A stretch of DNA of 64,000 nucleotides, from contig CM037838.1 in the NCBI GenBank assembly GCA_021234535.1, forward strand, positions 14,754,195 through 14,818,194, in the 5' to 3' direction. Each line of letters begins with the position of its first letter. Within the stretch, counting starts at the first letter, position 1. The stretch is from Stichopus chloronotus (Eukaryota; Echinodermata; Holothuroidea; Aspidochirotida; Stichopodidae). Positions 39,241-52,900 of this stretch are shown piece after piece. The translations under genes were made by a program, and so were the position numbers. The notes under the pieces are model-generated. The model saw only the letters and a program-made list of their open reading frames with translations. It ran no database searches and was not told the DNA's origin.

Positions 39241-40815
39241 TATAAAATGGGACAATGTCATTGGTACCTCGCTACATATTTACGACTTCGTTAGAAGGTT
39301 CGCAAGTCTCGACGAAAACGGAACCGTAACCTACACAACTGCTCCTTACTTGGTTTCATTCCTATTGAGCCATGTTGGGGAAAACGGCTTTGAACCGTAA
39401 ATGACGTGCCTTCATGACACCCCACGGATTAGGTACCGGCACCCTCTCCTTGATCCATTCGTGCAAGTACTTTCAACATTGCGACTGACACTATACTCTA
39501 TGCGGATGAAAATATTTCTGACAAAATTACTAATCGATCTTAAAAGGAGGAGATGAGATTTTTTCGTCATTCCTTTACATTTATTCGTCAATAATTGGCC
39601 AACATTATTTACATGTACAAAAATGCCAGTTATTGCTTAGACCTTATAACTCCAATACAGCCACGAGGCCGAGCACCCATATAGGCCCCGCTACTGTGCA
39701 TACGTCCAGAGAAAACAAATGAGTAGGTCCAACTGAAGTCAGCTATTAACGTAGATTTACCACATTGAGCAAAGAACCAGTCATGAATATAAAACGCCAT
39801 GAATATGTAACATCATGAATATGTAATGTACCATTAGCATTAACAAGGAAGTACTTACTTAATATTCAGTGTTTGCAGATTCATGAAAGGAAAATGACTG
39901 CTAGGAAAACATTGACAACTGCATCAGATTAAAGTAAATCAAACGAGCCTTTACTCCTCTGAATGAAACCATGACAAGAAATTTCGTTTTACAGAAAAGT
40001 TGTAAAAAATATTGCGTCGCCTAATCGGATCATTGCCGTTAGAACAATCCTTTGGCTTCATTAATTTTAGACAAGAAATGCATTTCAAATGTAAAAGTTA
40101 GCTGCATAAAAGATGGGTGTAAACAATGTCCCATTAAATTGACAGCAATCAAAGTTACATGGAACAATTCCCAGTTGCCATGTAAACTTTCCTTTTTTGA
40201 GATAAGATAAAAGGAATGACTTGGCCAAATGGTCGTAGTCTACAATTAAATCAACATCCAAACACGCATGGCCGTATCATTGTACAAGGAACGGGGACAG
40301 ATTAAAAAAAGGGGAGGAGGGGGAGGGGTGTTGGGATCAACTCTCACGCTTCCACCTCCTTTCAGAACATGAGTATGATATGAAACATTTTAACTGAAAG
40401 ATTACAAACTACCGCACCGTACAGTATGTTTCGTCAGCCCTCATGGCAATCCTCAATTATCCACCCTAACTATTATGACAGCGATATCACGTTCTCATAA
40501 GGTAATAAGTCTCAAAGGTAAAAGTCACTCTCATTATACGTCAAATTATAAGGCAATGAAGTCTAGGCCACTTCTCACAACACAGCAGTACCATGAGCCC
40601 ACGTAAGTCTTATCTCACTTTTCATCATGGCACTGGAAAAGTCAAGTTAAAAAAAAGAAGAAAAAAAAAACTTCATCCGCCCAAATATGTTTTTTTCATT
40701 TTCATTTCTCGATACTTGATTCTGTGGAATGTTCACTTCGCTGTCAATTATAATGTTTTTGTCTCGGTCAGATCCATGGAGTTTGCAGCCGTCTCTCCGG
40801 TTATCTTAAACAAGA
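39241..40815. other. 3' flank of AIF1
   Basis: CpG-normal sequence beyond the AIF1 stop, likely including its 3' UTR. A minus-strand AATAAA-type hexamer near 39576-39590 is a weak polyadenylation candidate. A G-rich tract lies at 40311-40335. Confidence 0.5.
40311..40335 (+). repeat. G-rich tract, potential G-quadruplex
   Basis: Four G runs (GGGG, GGGGG, GGGG, GGG) within 25 bases, about 0.5 kb past the AIF1 stop and on the strand opposite to the gene. Confidence 0.55.
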
Positions 40816-40915
40816 TCAAATATTCGGTTTATTCAGCATTTCTTCCAGAGTTCGCTTTGGTGCGATCCCCTCCGGTTTCTCGGCTTCTTTACCCTTTTCT
40901 TCAAACATCAAAATG
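40816..40915 (-). CDS. AIF1: AIF1 exon 6 (C-terminus and stop)
   Basis: The acceptor is tattttcag. It completes a Leu codon and reads ILMFEEKGKEAEKPEGIAPK, then RTLEEMLNKPNI and TGA at 40816-40818. It corresponds to the family tail (ILMYEEKAREKEKP in vertebrates). Confidence 0.93.
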
Positions 40916-43900
40916 CTGAAAATAAAAAAGAAGGAAGAAGAGGCTATACTTCTTCCGGTATTCCTCTGAATACTGCTAGTGGTGGATATACATGTGGTGA
41001 GGTAAGTGGGTAGGGGCAGGGCTTATTTTATGGTATATGGATATAATTCCCAGATTACGAATCACTGCTTGTTGGACGCTCCACGACATTAAAATGAGCA
41101 CCGAATAAGATTACGACAAAGTGAGCCGGCTTGCAGCCCCGTTAGGTTCTATCTCCCACCAATACTCGAAACTCCTCCCCCCCCCCCTCAACGTGACCAA
41201 GGCAAGATGAATCGCAGAGGGGGTGACGGAGAACTGATGGCAGATGGTATTTATCACTGACAAGTCTAGACACTGTGCCCTTTTTTGAACAAAAAGTACC
41301 CCGTATGAATCCATTCATTAATTTATTTCATTGCGTCCTTTTAGGCAGTGACCTACCCTCCCCCACCCCACCTGCAAGAGGATTGTGCAGGCCCTAGCGG
41401 GACATGGCAATATGGGAGCATACATTTAACACTGAGGGACAATCCACCAAATGTCCACAACCTGACCCAGGGAGAGATTTGTCAAACTGGCTCTGACGTA
41501 GTGAATTACGTCATATCTTGTGAGATGACTCTGCATGAGCCGATCATTCATGAGATTAATGTATCATGCTTGTAAATGTACTCACAGTTTTAGGACAGAG
41601 GACTTCTTGCCCAGCATCATTTGAATAAATTCGTTATACCCTATCGTTCCAGAGTTATTAGTGTCTACCTCGGCGATAATTTTTCTCACTTCGATGATAT
41701 TCTTGGGTTTTCCTAACTTTTCCATCATTTTGCTCACGTCAGTAACGTCTGCGGTGAAGAAAAAGTGGTGAGGTATGAAAGTCATTCAGTTACTGCTTTT
41801 CTCGAAAGAAAAAATCCAATCTAATGATGATTTGCTGTTAGATGAGTCCCTGTGCATGTGTGTGAACGAGATGAGAACATGTAAATATGGGGGTGTGGGG
41901 GGGGGGGTGGTGAGACCCCTAATACATCACGAGAAAGCTGCTCCTTCATATTTACTGTTGGTAACAGGTGTGAGCATGAAGCGCACAGTATACGGTCGAT
42001 AGCTTTGAGCAGGTACCATTCGTATCCCTTCGTATCCTTTACCGTCACTGGGTCTCAGAGTTCGGGGGGGGGGGGGGTACAACCAGTTACGGTTCATCTT
42101 GTCCATCAACGAATGGACAGGTAAACGCTTTGAAATTTTCAAGATCTTTCTGATGAGATTTTTGTCAATGGACTTTTTTCCACCAGCGTTCGTTCGAATT
42201 TTTCATTCACAGTGACTACGAGTGCGGACTTTTTGCACCATTTGAAACACACATTTGTAATACTAGGTTGTGCGTTACGCTTAACGTCTACGCAAACCCC
42301 CATCTCTTTCTGTTGAATTTAATACTGCTGTTGTTCTTGTTGTTGTTTTTTTGTTGTTGCAAAGCAAGCCTTATTTAGATTTTTATATGTCCACGTGCAT
42401 GAGTCTTATCTTTAAAAAATCATTTCCCACTTTATGTGGATATTATAACAAAGTACTTACTAAGAGACCTACTTACCCAGATCATCTGAGTTATCCAAGT
42501 CATATTCCATAAATTTTTCTGAAAGGCAAAACATTATAGAAACAACTAAAGGTCTACACTATTTGTCCAAAAATGAAAAAAAAAACCAAAAAACACAGGA
42601 ATGTTTGTACACAGTGACACAATGATCTCACTTAATATGTGTCAAACCAATGATGAAATCATAGTTGTTTGTCTACCTACAGCCTCTGTGAGCAAAAATT
42701 TAAGAAGGACACATTCACCACACCCTACACATATATTGTGTCGAACAGTTGTACAGGCCACTGTTCAAAGCCAATGTCGTCCTTATACGATCGTGGAAGT
42801 GATATGAACATGGCAGGTCGATTACGTAATAGATTACATAACAAATAATGTTTCCTTAGCTGGATACATGATGCTTTACTTGAGATCAACACGTAGCAAA
42901 ATATAAGGCAAGATATGTCTGTAGCCTTTCTTTATATAGTCCTTTTGTGTACACAGTACATGAGCTCTGTGGGTTGTCGATTGCTCGTAGGTTTCTCTTT
43001 GTAATGTCATGACCTTCAGGTTTTGGCAAGGGGGGGGGGGGGCACCTTTCTGGGGTGTGGTACATTGTTCTGAGCGAGATTAATGCTACAACATATGCCT
43101 GATGCATACTTGGCTTTATTGTCAGTTGAGAAAGGGGCACAACTCGCTATACAGAATTTCCACACTGGAAGGTCGTGGATGAGCAAAAAACCTTTCAAGA
43201 GGGGAAGGGATAGCTATGTGTCGGAGAGGTCTGTATGATGGAAGCGGCAGGGGGGAGGGGAGGGAATAAAAATACAGATAATGATAATACTAGCATAATA
43301 TTTACCTTTAAATGAGTTCAGTTTTCTCCACCAATTCTTCTTCATCGTACTCTTTGTAGTCGCCATTAGCGATGATTTGCTGAATTTAAAATATTCGGAA
43401 GAGGAACAAAAAGTAAGTAAATGAACGCAAAACGTAACGTTGACAAAGATCGTGATTGGTTGGAAATCCAACGCAGTCACCACACATAATGCTTGACTTG
43501 GTCCCTTAGACGCCTTGGAATCGTTGTACATTCGTCATAAAAGAAAAGAAGAGAGAGTTAAAAAGATTCCAGGGTCGGAAGTTCTAGGGTCCGACATCAT
43601 TTCAGGAATCGAATCAAACCAACCTCGAATGGAAGACACAACAAAACAATACACTGATAACGTCATGTGATTAAGGCGCCAAATATTGACTATTCAACGG
43701 ATACAGATACGTTTCAAAGGATTCGCTGGCAGTATATCTTTACCTCGTTGACTTCAGACAGTCTTTCATCTTGTTCTTGCTTTAACTTTCCCCACTGTTT
43801 ACCACCTGCAAAAAGAAGAAGAAATGCCACTAAATGCAAACGGGTTGCATCACCTTTGTACAGCGGAAGGAAAATTGTTCTTTAAGGTTTTATATGTATT

Positions 43901-46900
43901 CGCACAGCTCATGCTCTTGACGCGTAGGACAGTAAGCTTGAGGAAACTTGAAATAAATTTCCGACCTGAATAGCATATCTATAGGCATATGGATGTTAAT
44001 AACATGGCATATATTTTGAGTATACTTTTCGTAGGCAAGATGTACCAGGGTTTTAGTGCTGATTCTCCCGAAAATCGGAGGGGACACCGCCCTCACTTTT
44101 CGGGCGGGTGGACCTTTAACCCACTCCCACGGGTCCATTCCGTGTTGAGAGATACATCTATAACGTGCTAAAAGTGGTGAAAATTCTGAAAGTTTTCCTC
44201 ACGGTCTTGACGCCTTGACGGCTTGTAGGCGAGGATAAACATAGGATAGGCAGTTGAAATATAATTAGCCCTTTAATATGCTGATTCGTAAAAGTGCAGC
44301 CTCCCCCCCCCCCCCCCCACGCACACACACTCACAACCGTGGTTAACCGTAAATATAATGAGCACCAGACAACTTAAAGATCGACACATTTACAGGTAAA
44401 TTATTGTCTCATAGATGCATCATGAATATACATTGCATAAGTATGCAAATTTTTAACGTCAAGAGATGGACTCCTATGATATGTTTTATGCTAATCCTTT
44501 GTCTACGTTACCTTTATTTCAATGACATTTGAGAAGTTTATGTCCCCAGAGGGTTTTATTTTGGAAGCATGTATTTTCTCCTTCAAAATATCGGTATCCC
44601 TTACCAATGTCAAACTCAGTAATTAAGAAATTAACAGGCAATATATATATATAGGTTTAACAAAAGAAATATTGATTCTGTGCCACCCTCCAACACTTCA
44701 TCTGTTTTGCATTTTTATCAAACTTTTAGTCACCTCGAAATTAATAGATATAAACAAAATTTCAAAGGATATTCACTAAGGGTTTTACTTTGCACTTTTA
44801 AAATGAAGCCTGCTCTTTTCTCGATGGACGTCACACAACCTCTAACAGCTCAGAATTACGACATAAATTGTCCGACGAGACAGGGAAGGCGGTTATAACC
44901 TTAGGGTTTTCCGTTTGTGTCTGTCTCCACTTAAGGAATATTCAAAATGAAACTATGATTTTTTGTTGATTCAGATGAAACTTTTTGCTGTTTCATCAAT
45001 GTCCGTGTTGATCTCTCCAGGATAGCCGCTGACTTTATGCCTCATTTGAACCAGGAAGACATCACGGGAGAGTGGGTGAACTTTTCTAAATAAGTATCCA
45101 TGCTAAAGGAAGGTCATATGAGGCCATAAAAACAATGTTTCACAACGAGGAAACGGGGATGAAGGTGGAATGATTGTAAAATATCTTGAAAGATATTGGA
45201 GATGCATGGGGGTTGGTAGGTAGACATAGGTAGTTCAAGCATTTCGTTTCACCATGATATGAAAACAGGAACTTCCACCACAACGGGGAAATTGTGTTCC
45301 TTGTAGTGATAAACATTACATACCACATCGAAAAGGAGTTCAGTTGACTATTTTCGGAAATCAAACAATGGAGCGCGTAACCACAATGCACGGTAGCAAG
45401 TTAGCTACAGTAAGTGGTAACTTCCTTTTTGGAGGTACCAAGAGAGAGCTCAGGGGGAAGATAGCAATCATGTAATATATCTGAAATGGACATACAGTAA
45501 TTACATAAGAAACATCTGCGCATGTTGCTTTGAGATACGTAGTAGTCCAGAATTGGTTCGATCTAGAACGAGGAACCAATCAAAGGCAATGACAGAAACG
45601 CACATGACGTCGTAGTTAATCAAGAGAACCCTGAGGGAATTCCATAGACGAAACCATTGCAGAATCTCCCTAAATATGGGGTTGTATGAATTGCGTCACC
45701 AATGCAAATGAGTCTCCATATATCAGGACATCTACCTGTCTACCCGACTGCACTGAAAGTCCGATCGACTCAATATAGGCTAGACTCTTTCCTCTTTACC
45801 CAGAGTCAGAAAGTGCAGTTTTCGTACGGTACATATATATGGTATACGGCTCTTGCGAAGTCAAATATGAATTTGTCATCCGTACATTTACGTCATACAC
45901 CTACACATGTTTACATACCCGCATTTCATTTCGAAAGTGGCCATACCCTGGATAAGTGTGCAGTACTTCATGCAAATGTGTACTAGGATCGTCTTTCATG
46001 CTATTCTGACAGATCCATCCACGGTTTCTGTTATGCACCGGTACCTCTCAAAGAACACCAAGAAACACATGTTTGTGGCTATATACCCATTCGACCATTT
46101 CGTTTATCAACTGTTCACAAACAACAATCGTAAAAGTTTTCGTGTTGACTTTGTTTGCCTTTCCAGGCCTGTATGCAGCTTTTTCAGGCGTGGGGGCGGT
46201 CGATTGTATCTACCCCCACACGGAAAAAGCTGCATACAGGCATGAAAAGTCTACCCAACAGCAATTGAGGTGACCGTTAATGAGGGTTTCTGGCAGACGA
46301 TTAGGACAAACGGAAAAAGGGTTAAGGTCTTAGATCTAACGGTACGAACGTCAGTGAGAGAACCTAATCAAGTCACTTCATCAAAATATAACAACACACA
46401 CACACACAAAATCGAAACAAAACAAAAACAAACATACATACAAAATGAAGCGAAACAAACTTCTATGTTATGTCTTGTTATTGTTTGAGCCAACCTCCAA
46501 TCGTTATGACAATACACGTGATATACACTCGACATACGAAGTAACTGCGCATGTCCTTTTAATTTTACTGTTGTACTGAAGCAGGTCACCACAATGATAG
46601 CGTCACCCTGAGGGGACGTTTTGAGATTTCGATGTCTCGACTTTTTCTTTTCGACGTTTCGACTTTTTGGTTTCGAAATGTCGAAAGGAAAAAGTCGAAA
46701 AACAGAAACACCAAAATCTCGAAACAAAGAAATATCGAAATCGATAAAAATGAAACATCGAAATCTCGACACATCGAAACGAAAATATCGAAATATCGAA
46801 ACACAAAAGTCGAAATATCGAAACGAAAAAGTCGAATTATCGAATTCTCGAAACGTTTTTTCAGGGCCACTGTACAATGAAGATTCCTATAAACAGGCGA

Positions 46901-49900
46901 AGAACAAGGAAGTTGGTGAGGACGTGAACTACAGTCGTAAAATCTGTAGTAAGATGTGACACTTTCCAGGCGGCCTGTGTAGGCTTACAAGGGAAATTTT
47001 CTGGCCTTAACTTACGTAATTGACTGCTAATAGACAAAATCAACCGGATAAGAGAAAACAATTCACTACGACGAAACAATAGTATTGACTTGGGTGATAA
47101 AATTCCCTCCAGAGAGATTAGATCTTCGTGACTGGAATAAAACAAAACCCAAAAGTGTTTTTTTTTTTTTTTTTTCAAAGAAACAAATTGGTCCTTGATA
47201 TTTGACTTAAACTTACACACATGACCGCTCTCACTCCGAAAAAGAAAAAATAAAATAAAAAACAAGGACGAGGATGGAGGGGGGGGGGGGATAAAACTTT
47301 CAAATGGTCAGATCAATTTTACTCATGGAAAAGAGCTCTGATCCAGTGGTGTAACCATGCAGAAGTTGCAATCAAGGCGGCAAATGGTTCAGTTTCGGGG
47401 TTAGCAGTAACGACACTACTTACGCGGAGTCCCGTTATCGATAGTCTCTCGGGACTTGTGAACTTCAGCTAAAAATTCTTGATTTTTAGAACTCTGGTTT
47501 GTTAATTGACATTTATTTCACAGCAACAGGTTGGTATTATCTTTTCCTCTAGTTTTTGTTACAGGTTTCTGATTTCCCGTTGTGGGGGTTGGGAATCCCC
47601 TTACGGACGCTCATACTTATTCAGACACCAGAACGATCCGAGGTATCATGTATCTCTTATTGACAGCCTGGTGAGCATTTCGCACTGCTCAGTCTCAAAA
47701 GTGCCCCACCCCTTCCCCCATATGGTACCGTCGTTTGTGTGAATAACGTGTGTCGGTAAATTTATTTCGTGTTTGAAAGTAAAAAAAAAAAAAAACAGTC
47801 TCTCTTTGAAGGAAACTGAGTTCAAAGTAAGTGTGACTTCTTGCGAAAATCCACCGACACTAATTTAACCTGCACAATTTTAAAATAAAAAACATGTTTC
47901 AACGGCTTGTTTGAGTCAAATTGTAATTTGAATATAGGCTCAAAACCCTCGTTACAAAGGCGTACCAGCGGTGGTGTTGCCTTTTGCTCCTTTCGTTTTT
48001 ACGGAGCATTCCGTTTGCGTTGATTTCTCGTTTTTACTCCTTACATTGGTTGAGTGACCTTAAAGACCAAGTGACATGCATCGAGAAAACAGTTCGCTAC
48101 ATTCAGAAGTTGCAGAGTGAAATCCTGAGTGATAATCGGTTGGAACTGTGTTTCTATCCATTACGGTACCTTTAAGACATGGCTTTTCAAAGTTTGACGA
48201 AAATGCAAAACACATGATGTAGGGTGTTGTACAGTATCCGTATTTCTTTTGTTAGGCCTTTACATTTTGTCTCTTAACTACTTAATTACTGGGTTCACAC
48301 ACTGATAAGTGTAAATCAATATTTCCAAAGGAGGCAATACGTGCTTCCAAAATGAAACCTTCAGGGCATGCAAAATCCTCAGTTGTCCTTGAAATAAAGG
48401 TTTAAGTCAGGGGTGGGCAACCTACGGCCCGCGGGCCGCATGCGGCCAGCCGTTGATTTATGTGCGGCCCGCGAGATGTATCCAGCAAATGGAAAAAACG
48501 TATTTATTTCACACAACGAGCGAGCTATCTCTGAGATCACAATTTGCAGAGTGGGATGAGTAGGTAATTGTTGATGAAATGCGGCCAAATTTTTCATTCC
48601 TCGTTTCTGGCCCCTCAAATCAAAAAGGTTGCCCCCCTCTGTTTAAGTGAACAAAGGATAACGTAAGACACATCAGGTGACAAACCTGGATACCACAAAT
48701 TTGTATGTTTGGCTTATGTTTATTTATGATGCATTTGCTAAAGAGAAATGTGTTTGTAAAATGGTCAATATTTGATTCGTTTTCATGAAAATTGTGACTA
48801 TTTTCAACATTTTTGATGATAACTTCGTTACATAATCCAAAAAGCGTTTTTCATGTCACATGTACTTTAAAGTTTTCGGGGGAAAAGAAAATGTTGAAAC
48901 TGAAGATTACTTTTCGTTCAAGGACACAGTTGAATATCACATATAAGCCAACAGAAGAATGATTAATATTTATTTGTAATAATTCTGCGGATGTCTGGTC
49001 TTAGATGTTAATGTGGAATGTATCCTGGAATGGGAGGACTGTATTGAAGAGAATGGTATTTTTTTATTTTTCATACTGACTTCAAAGTGACAGCCATGTA
49101 ACTTTGACAGGTCTTTTCACACATGGTCAGCATTATCGCATATGTATACTCTCTTATGACCTACCATGCATGTGTTATAAGATAGTCAATACTCCCTTCA
49201 CATGTTGTTGTTTTTTTTCTTTTCTTCTCTTCAGTCTAGCTGGTGTGTGGTTTTACACTCATTGCAGGATCTGTATTACTGTGGTACCAGTGCAGGTCAA
49301 GGAGACGGTTGTATTTACAAAAGGAATTTTAATCTGTGTTACTGTATGCTACGACACAAACTTTGCTGATGTATATAGACTTGTAAGTACACGGGCCCGA
49401 AAGCCACACAGCCATACATGTGCTTCCTGAAAGTCTCCAATGATTTCCTCTTGAAAGCATATCAGCATCGAAAAAAGGCTCAGTGTTTCACCAGATAAAA
49501 CGATGTAATTAAGTTCTACTAAGAAAGCATTTCAAGGTAAAGCTACACTATGGTTGCTTTACATTAAACATGTAATCTTCATTCAGCTTAGTGCTTTGCC
49601 ATGCTTTTCATACAGCTGCGCAGGGCTTTGGCTGTAATAACACTCATGCACTTTGCATGCATAACAATGACTCAAGGGCTGTGCAAACTGCATGCATAGC
49701 CTTGATTTTTATTATTAACTCACGAATCAGTTATTGTAATGTCATTACTTGACGACACACATCAATATGTTACCTTTTAATTCGAGGGACAACAACTAAC
49801 TTGACTCAGTCACTGTTTGCATATACGCAATAGCATACAGTATATACTGTACATTAAGTCATTCTTTTTAGGCAGGTTTAAATGTTGTGAATATAACCCA

Positions 49901-52900
49901 CCTGTTCGATTTATGACAATTATTACCTTATCAGACGGTAAGGTACCCGTATCTAACCATGATTTGTTGCTTGCCAGCAGCCGGACGCAATTTGATCAAG
50001 AACCCATGGTTGGGGTTGGGGGATGGGTGGTACGGAACGGTCGACACTGTAAGCCCTAATAATCTTAACTGTTAGGGTATATGTGAAACGGTGCGGACGG
50101 AAATATGCAAGACATTTGGTCATGGCTATGAGTAGACTAACGTCTACCTATAGCACAGTAAATAGCTAATGCGCGCTTTTTATTCTATAGTAAAGAGTTT
50201 TGATCTGAAGCCTGCAGTACATTGCAATTGTGTCGCGCAATGATTCTTAAATTTTGTATTTTCATATATTAGAAGTTTCCTGCACTCGGCATTTCCTTTT
50301 TCTTTTTTTTTTTTGCATTAAGCAGCACTCTGTCACCACATTTCAGGCTGAGTGATTATAAACAACAGCTGCGACGATTTTTTGGACGTTTTGCTTTGCT
50401 AGGAAAACGAAAAGACGCACTTTTGTACGGCGAAAGCACGACAAGGATCCTGCGATGCCAGGTTGTGATTGGTCGTCTAATTAAAATTGTGACGTGACGT
50501 CAGCCACTACTTGATAACAATCTGCAAACGTCACTATACTGTAATTTAAATTAAATTTAATTTAATTTTACCACTGACAAAGGCAAATGAAGCATCGGTA
50601 GGACTGTGTATGATGTACCGCTTTGCTATCATAATATTCTTCACTGAGAATACATACGTGCAAACAACAAACGTAAACTAGTAACGTTTGCGGAGAGCGG
50701 CCTAGAAGGGAATGACGTCATATGGAAGGTTAATAAATAACGACCAATGACTTTTAATATATTGTAAAAATATGTCTACACATTGCCAACACCCTATCCA
50801 ATTGATTCCTTTTCTCTTTACCAAGTTGTTTGTGCTATCATGGCGCAGGTCCTTATGCGGTGTTCACGTGGACCCCCTACCTTCCCCGTGGTTTGATAGG
50901 GTCATCAGATCAAAGTATAGTTATGTGCGTATTAAACTACGATCCCGGAAGTATGATACAGACTCCTGTCCCTGTACATATCCAAACGATACATCACGCT
51001 ATGTATACAATACCGCGCAGCTGATAAGCTGATTTCGATGCGAAGAGGCTCTAATATACGAACACATGTTAATTAACGTACACATACCACACAGTTTGAA
51101 TGAAATGACTTAACTATATCACGGCAGATGAAAGGTAAAATATAAACCAGCAAGTTTGTTAAATACACATAACTTTGCTGGTACTGCATACAAGAGGGAT
51201 TGTTTTACACCGGGCGAGTTACAAAAAGCTAATGCACTGTAACTGGCTCCGTCTCAGCGTACTATGCTAGGTGTTACAAAGTGGTGTTATATCATTATCA
51301 CACGTACACCTGTTAATAAACTGCAATAATCTTAAGTTAATACATATCCACGGCAAAAAAAAAAACACATCAATCAACACCCCCCCCCCCCACCTCAAGA
51401 AAAAAAAGACAGAAAATACAAACAGTAGAATAAGCGAGTAGGTTGATCACAGTCTTAAGTGTAAGTTACATGATATGGGTACCCATACTGTACATTCATG
51501 AGAAATAGCCCATTTGGAGGTGACAAGAATGTGTCCCTGTTGCGAGCGCCATGAAAATATTGTGGTACTCCCGCTTTGACTGCGACTAAACTGACAACTG
51601 TTCTTGTTTGTTTCTTTGTTCGTTTTTGTTTGTTTGTTTGTTATTTTTTCGAAGATCATGCCGCACGTTCTTTTTTTTTTCTTCTTGAGAAATAAAATCC
51701 CAGATGTGCATGTGTTAAACATGAAAAAAGTGAATTACAGCACAAGGTTTCTTAATTTGGCGTCTCATGTTCCTGTAATGAAATCCGATCCATAACACAT
51801 AACACATGTTTTACATCCTCGATTTTGGTCATGTTTAAGCAGTGAGGACTATACTTTGAGCTCATCAAAGATAACTAATCGTTTTTGGTTTCAACTTTCA
51901 TTTATTAATGATTTATTAATAACAGTCTAGCCGATTAACTCTTTATAAGGCTCCCGCTCACTGAGGCTGGAGAAGACCGTAACCTCTATAGTATATAAAT
52001 TCATCATCGATTACAGTCAGTCAATTTGTGTAACGCGGCAGTTGCACATTGATATTACTTTAATAAATGCAAGCCGAAGCCAGCGACCAGTTTTTAACTC
52101 TTTCAAACCACCCCTCCCCCCTTTTTTCCCCTTCCAATTTATCGGTAAAAGTTAGTCAACAACTACGAAATTGTAGAATATGACGCTTCAGAATCGAACG
52201 ATTCCTTAAATTTAAAAGGAAATACGATGTTTGATATTTCGGAATATTTGAAAAGCATCCAACATAAATAAGATCCAGACGTCTGCACAAGGCACGTGAC
52301 CTCAGCTTCATGAAAAAATATTCAAAGGCTAAAAAAGTTGCTTTATTTCTGTCTTAAGTCCTACATTTGACGTTGAGACAGGGACAGACGTCCGGCGCAT
52401 GCATGCTTGTAATTTACAAAGTAAAGAAGTTTCTACAGCGTATCGGTTAAGCAAAGTTAGCAACTGTTATCCATAGAGCTCAAGGGTGAAACGGCCTTGT
52501 GCGAACGTTTTGCACTAGCTCAGACTACCACTAGGCTATAGTAGAGATCAACGTATCAAAACTGAGAGTCAAAAGGCCAATAATTTTCAATATATTGCTG
52601 TATGCCTACATGAAGCAGTGGATTAAAGGATTAACCGATTTACCATGGCATTCTCCAGACTACACACTACAGTGGCTCAAGTCACCTAAAGATGAATGGC
52701 AGATGTTGTGGTGACTTTTAACCCGTCATTCCCCCCTATATACTCGTAATGAATTCAATACATGTGTGACAACCGAAGAAAAAAAAGGTAATCGAACAAT
52801 GTGAGATTTCTTCTGTTAGCACCTTGAACTATCTCTTGATACAATCTGGAAGGTCTCACCCCCTCCCCTACCCCTTCCCCTCCAAAGACAAATACAACGC

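Noticed and set aside
44037..44150. GC-rich patch with ccgaaaatcgg and a cgggcgggtgg segment
   Set aside because: Looks like a fragment of a repeat, but I found no ends, duplication or second copy in the window.
46368..46959. Long open frames on both strands (up to 169 codons) rich in Phe/Arg/Ser or Lys/Arg/Asn
   Set aside because: They arise from the TCGAAA array, which lacks stop codons in several frames; low complexity and palindromic.
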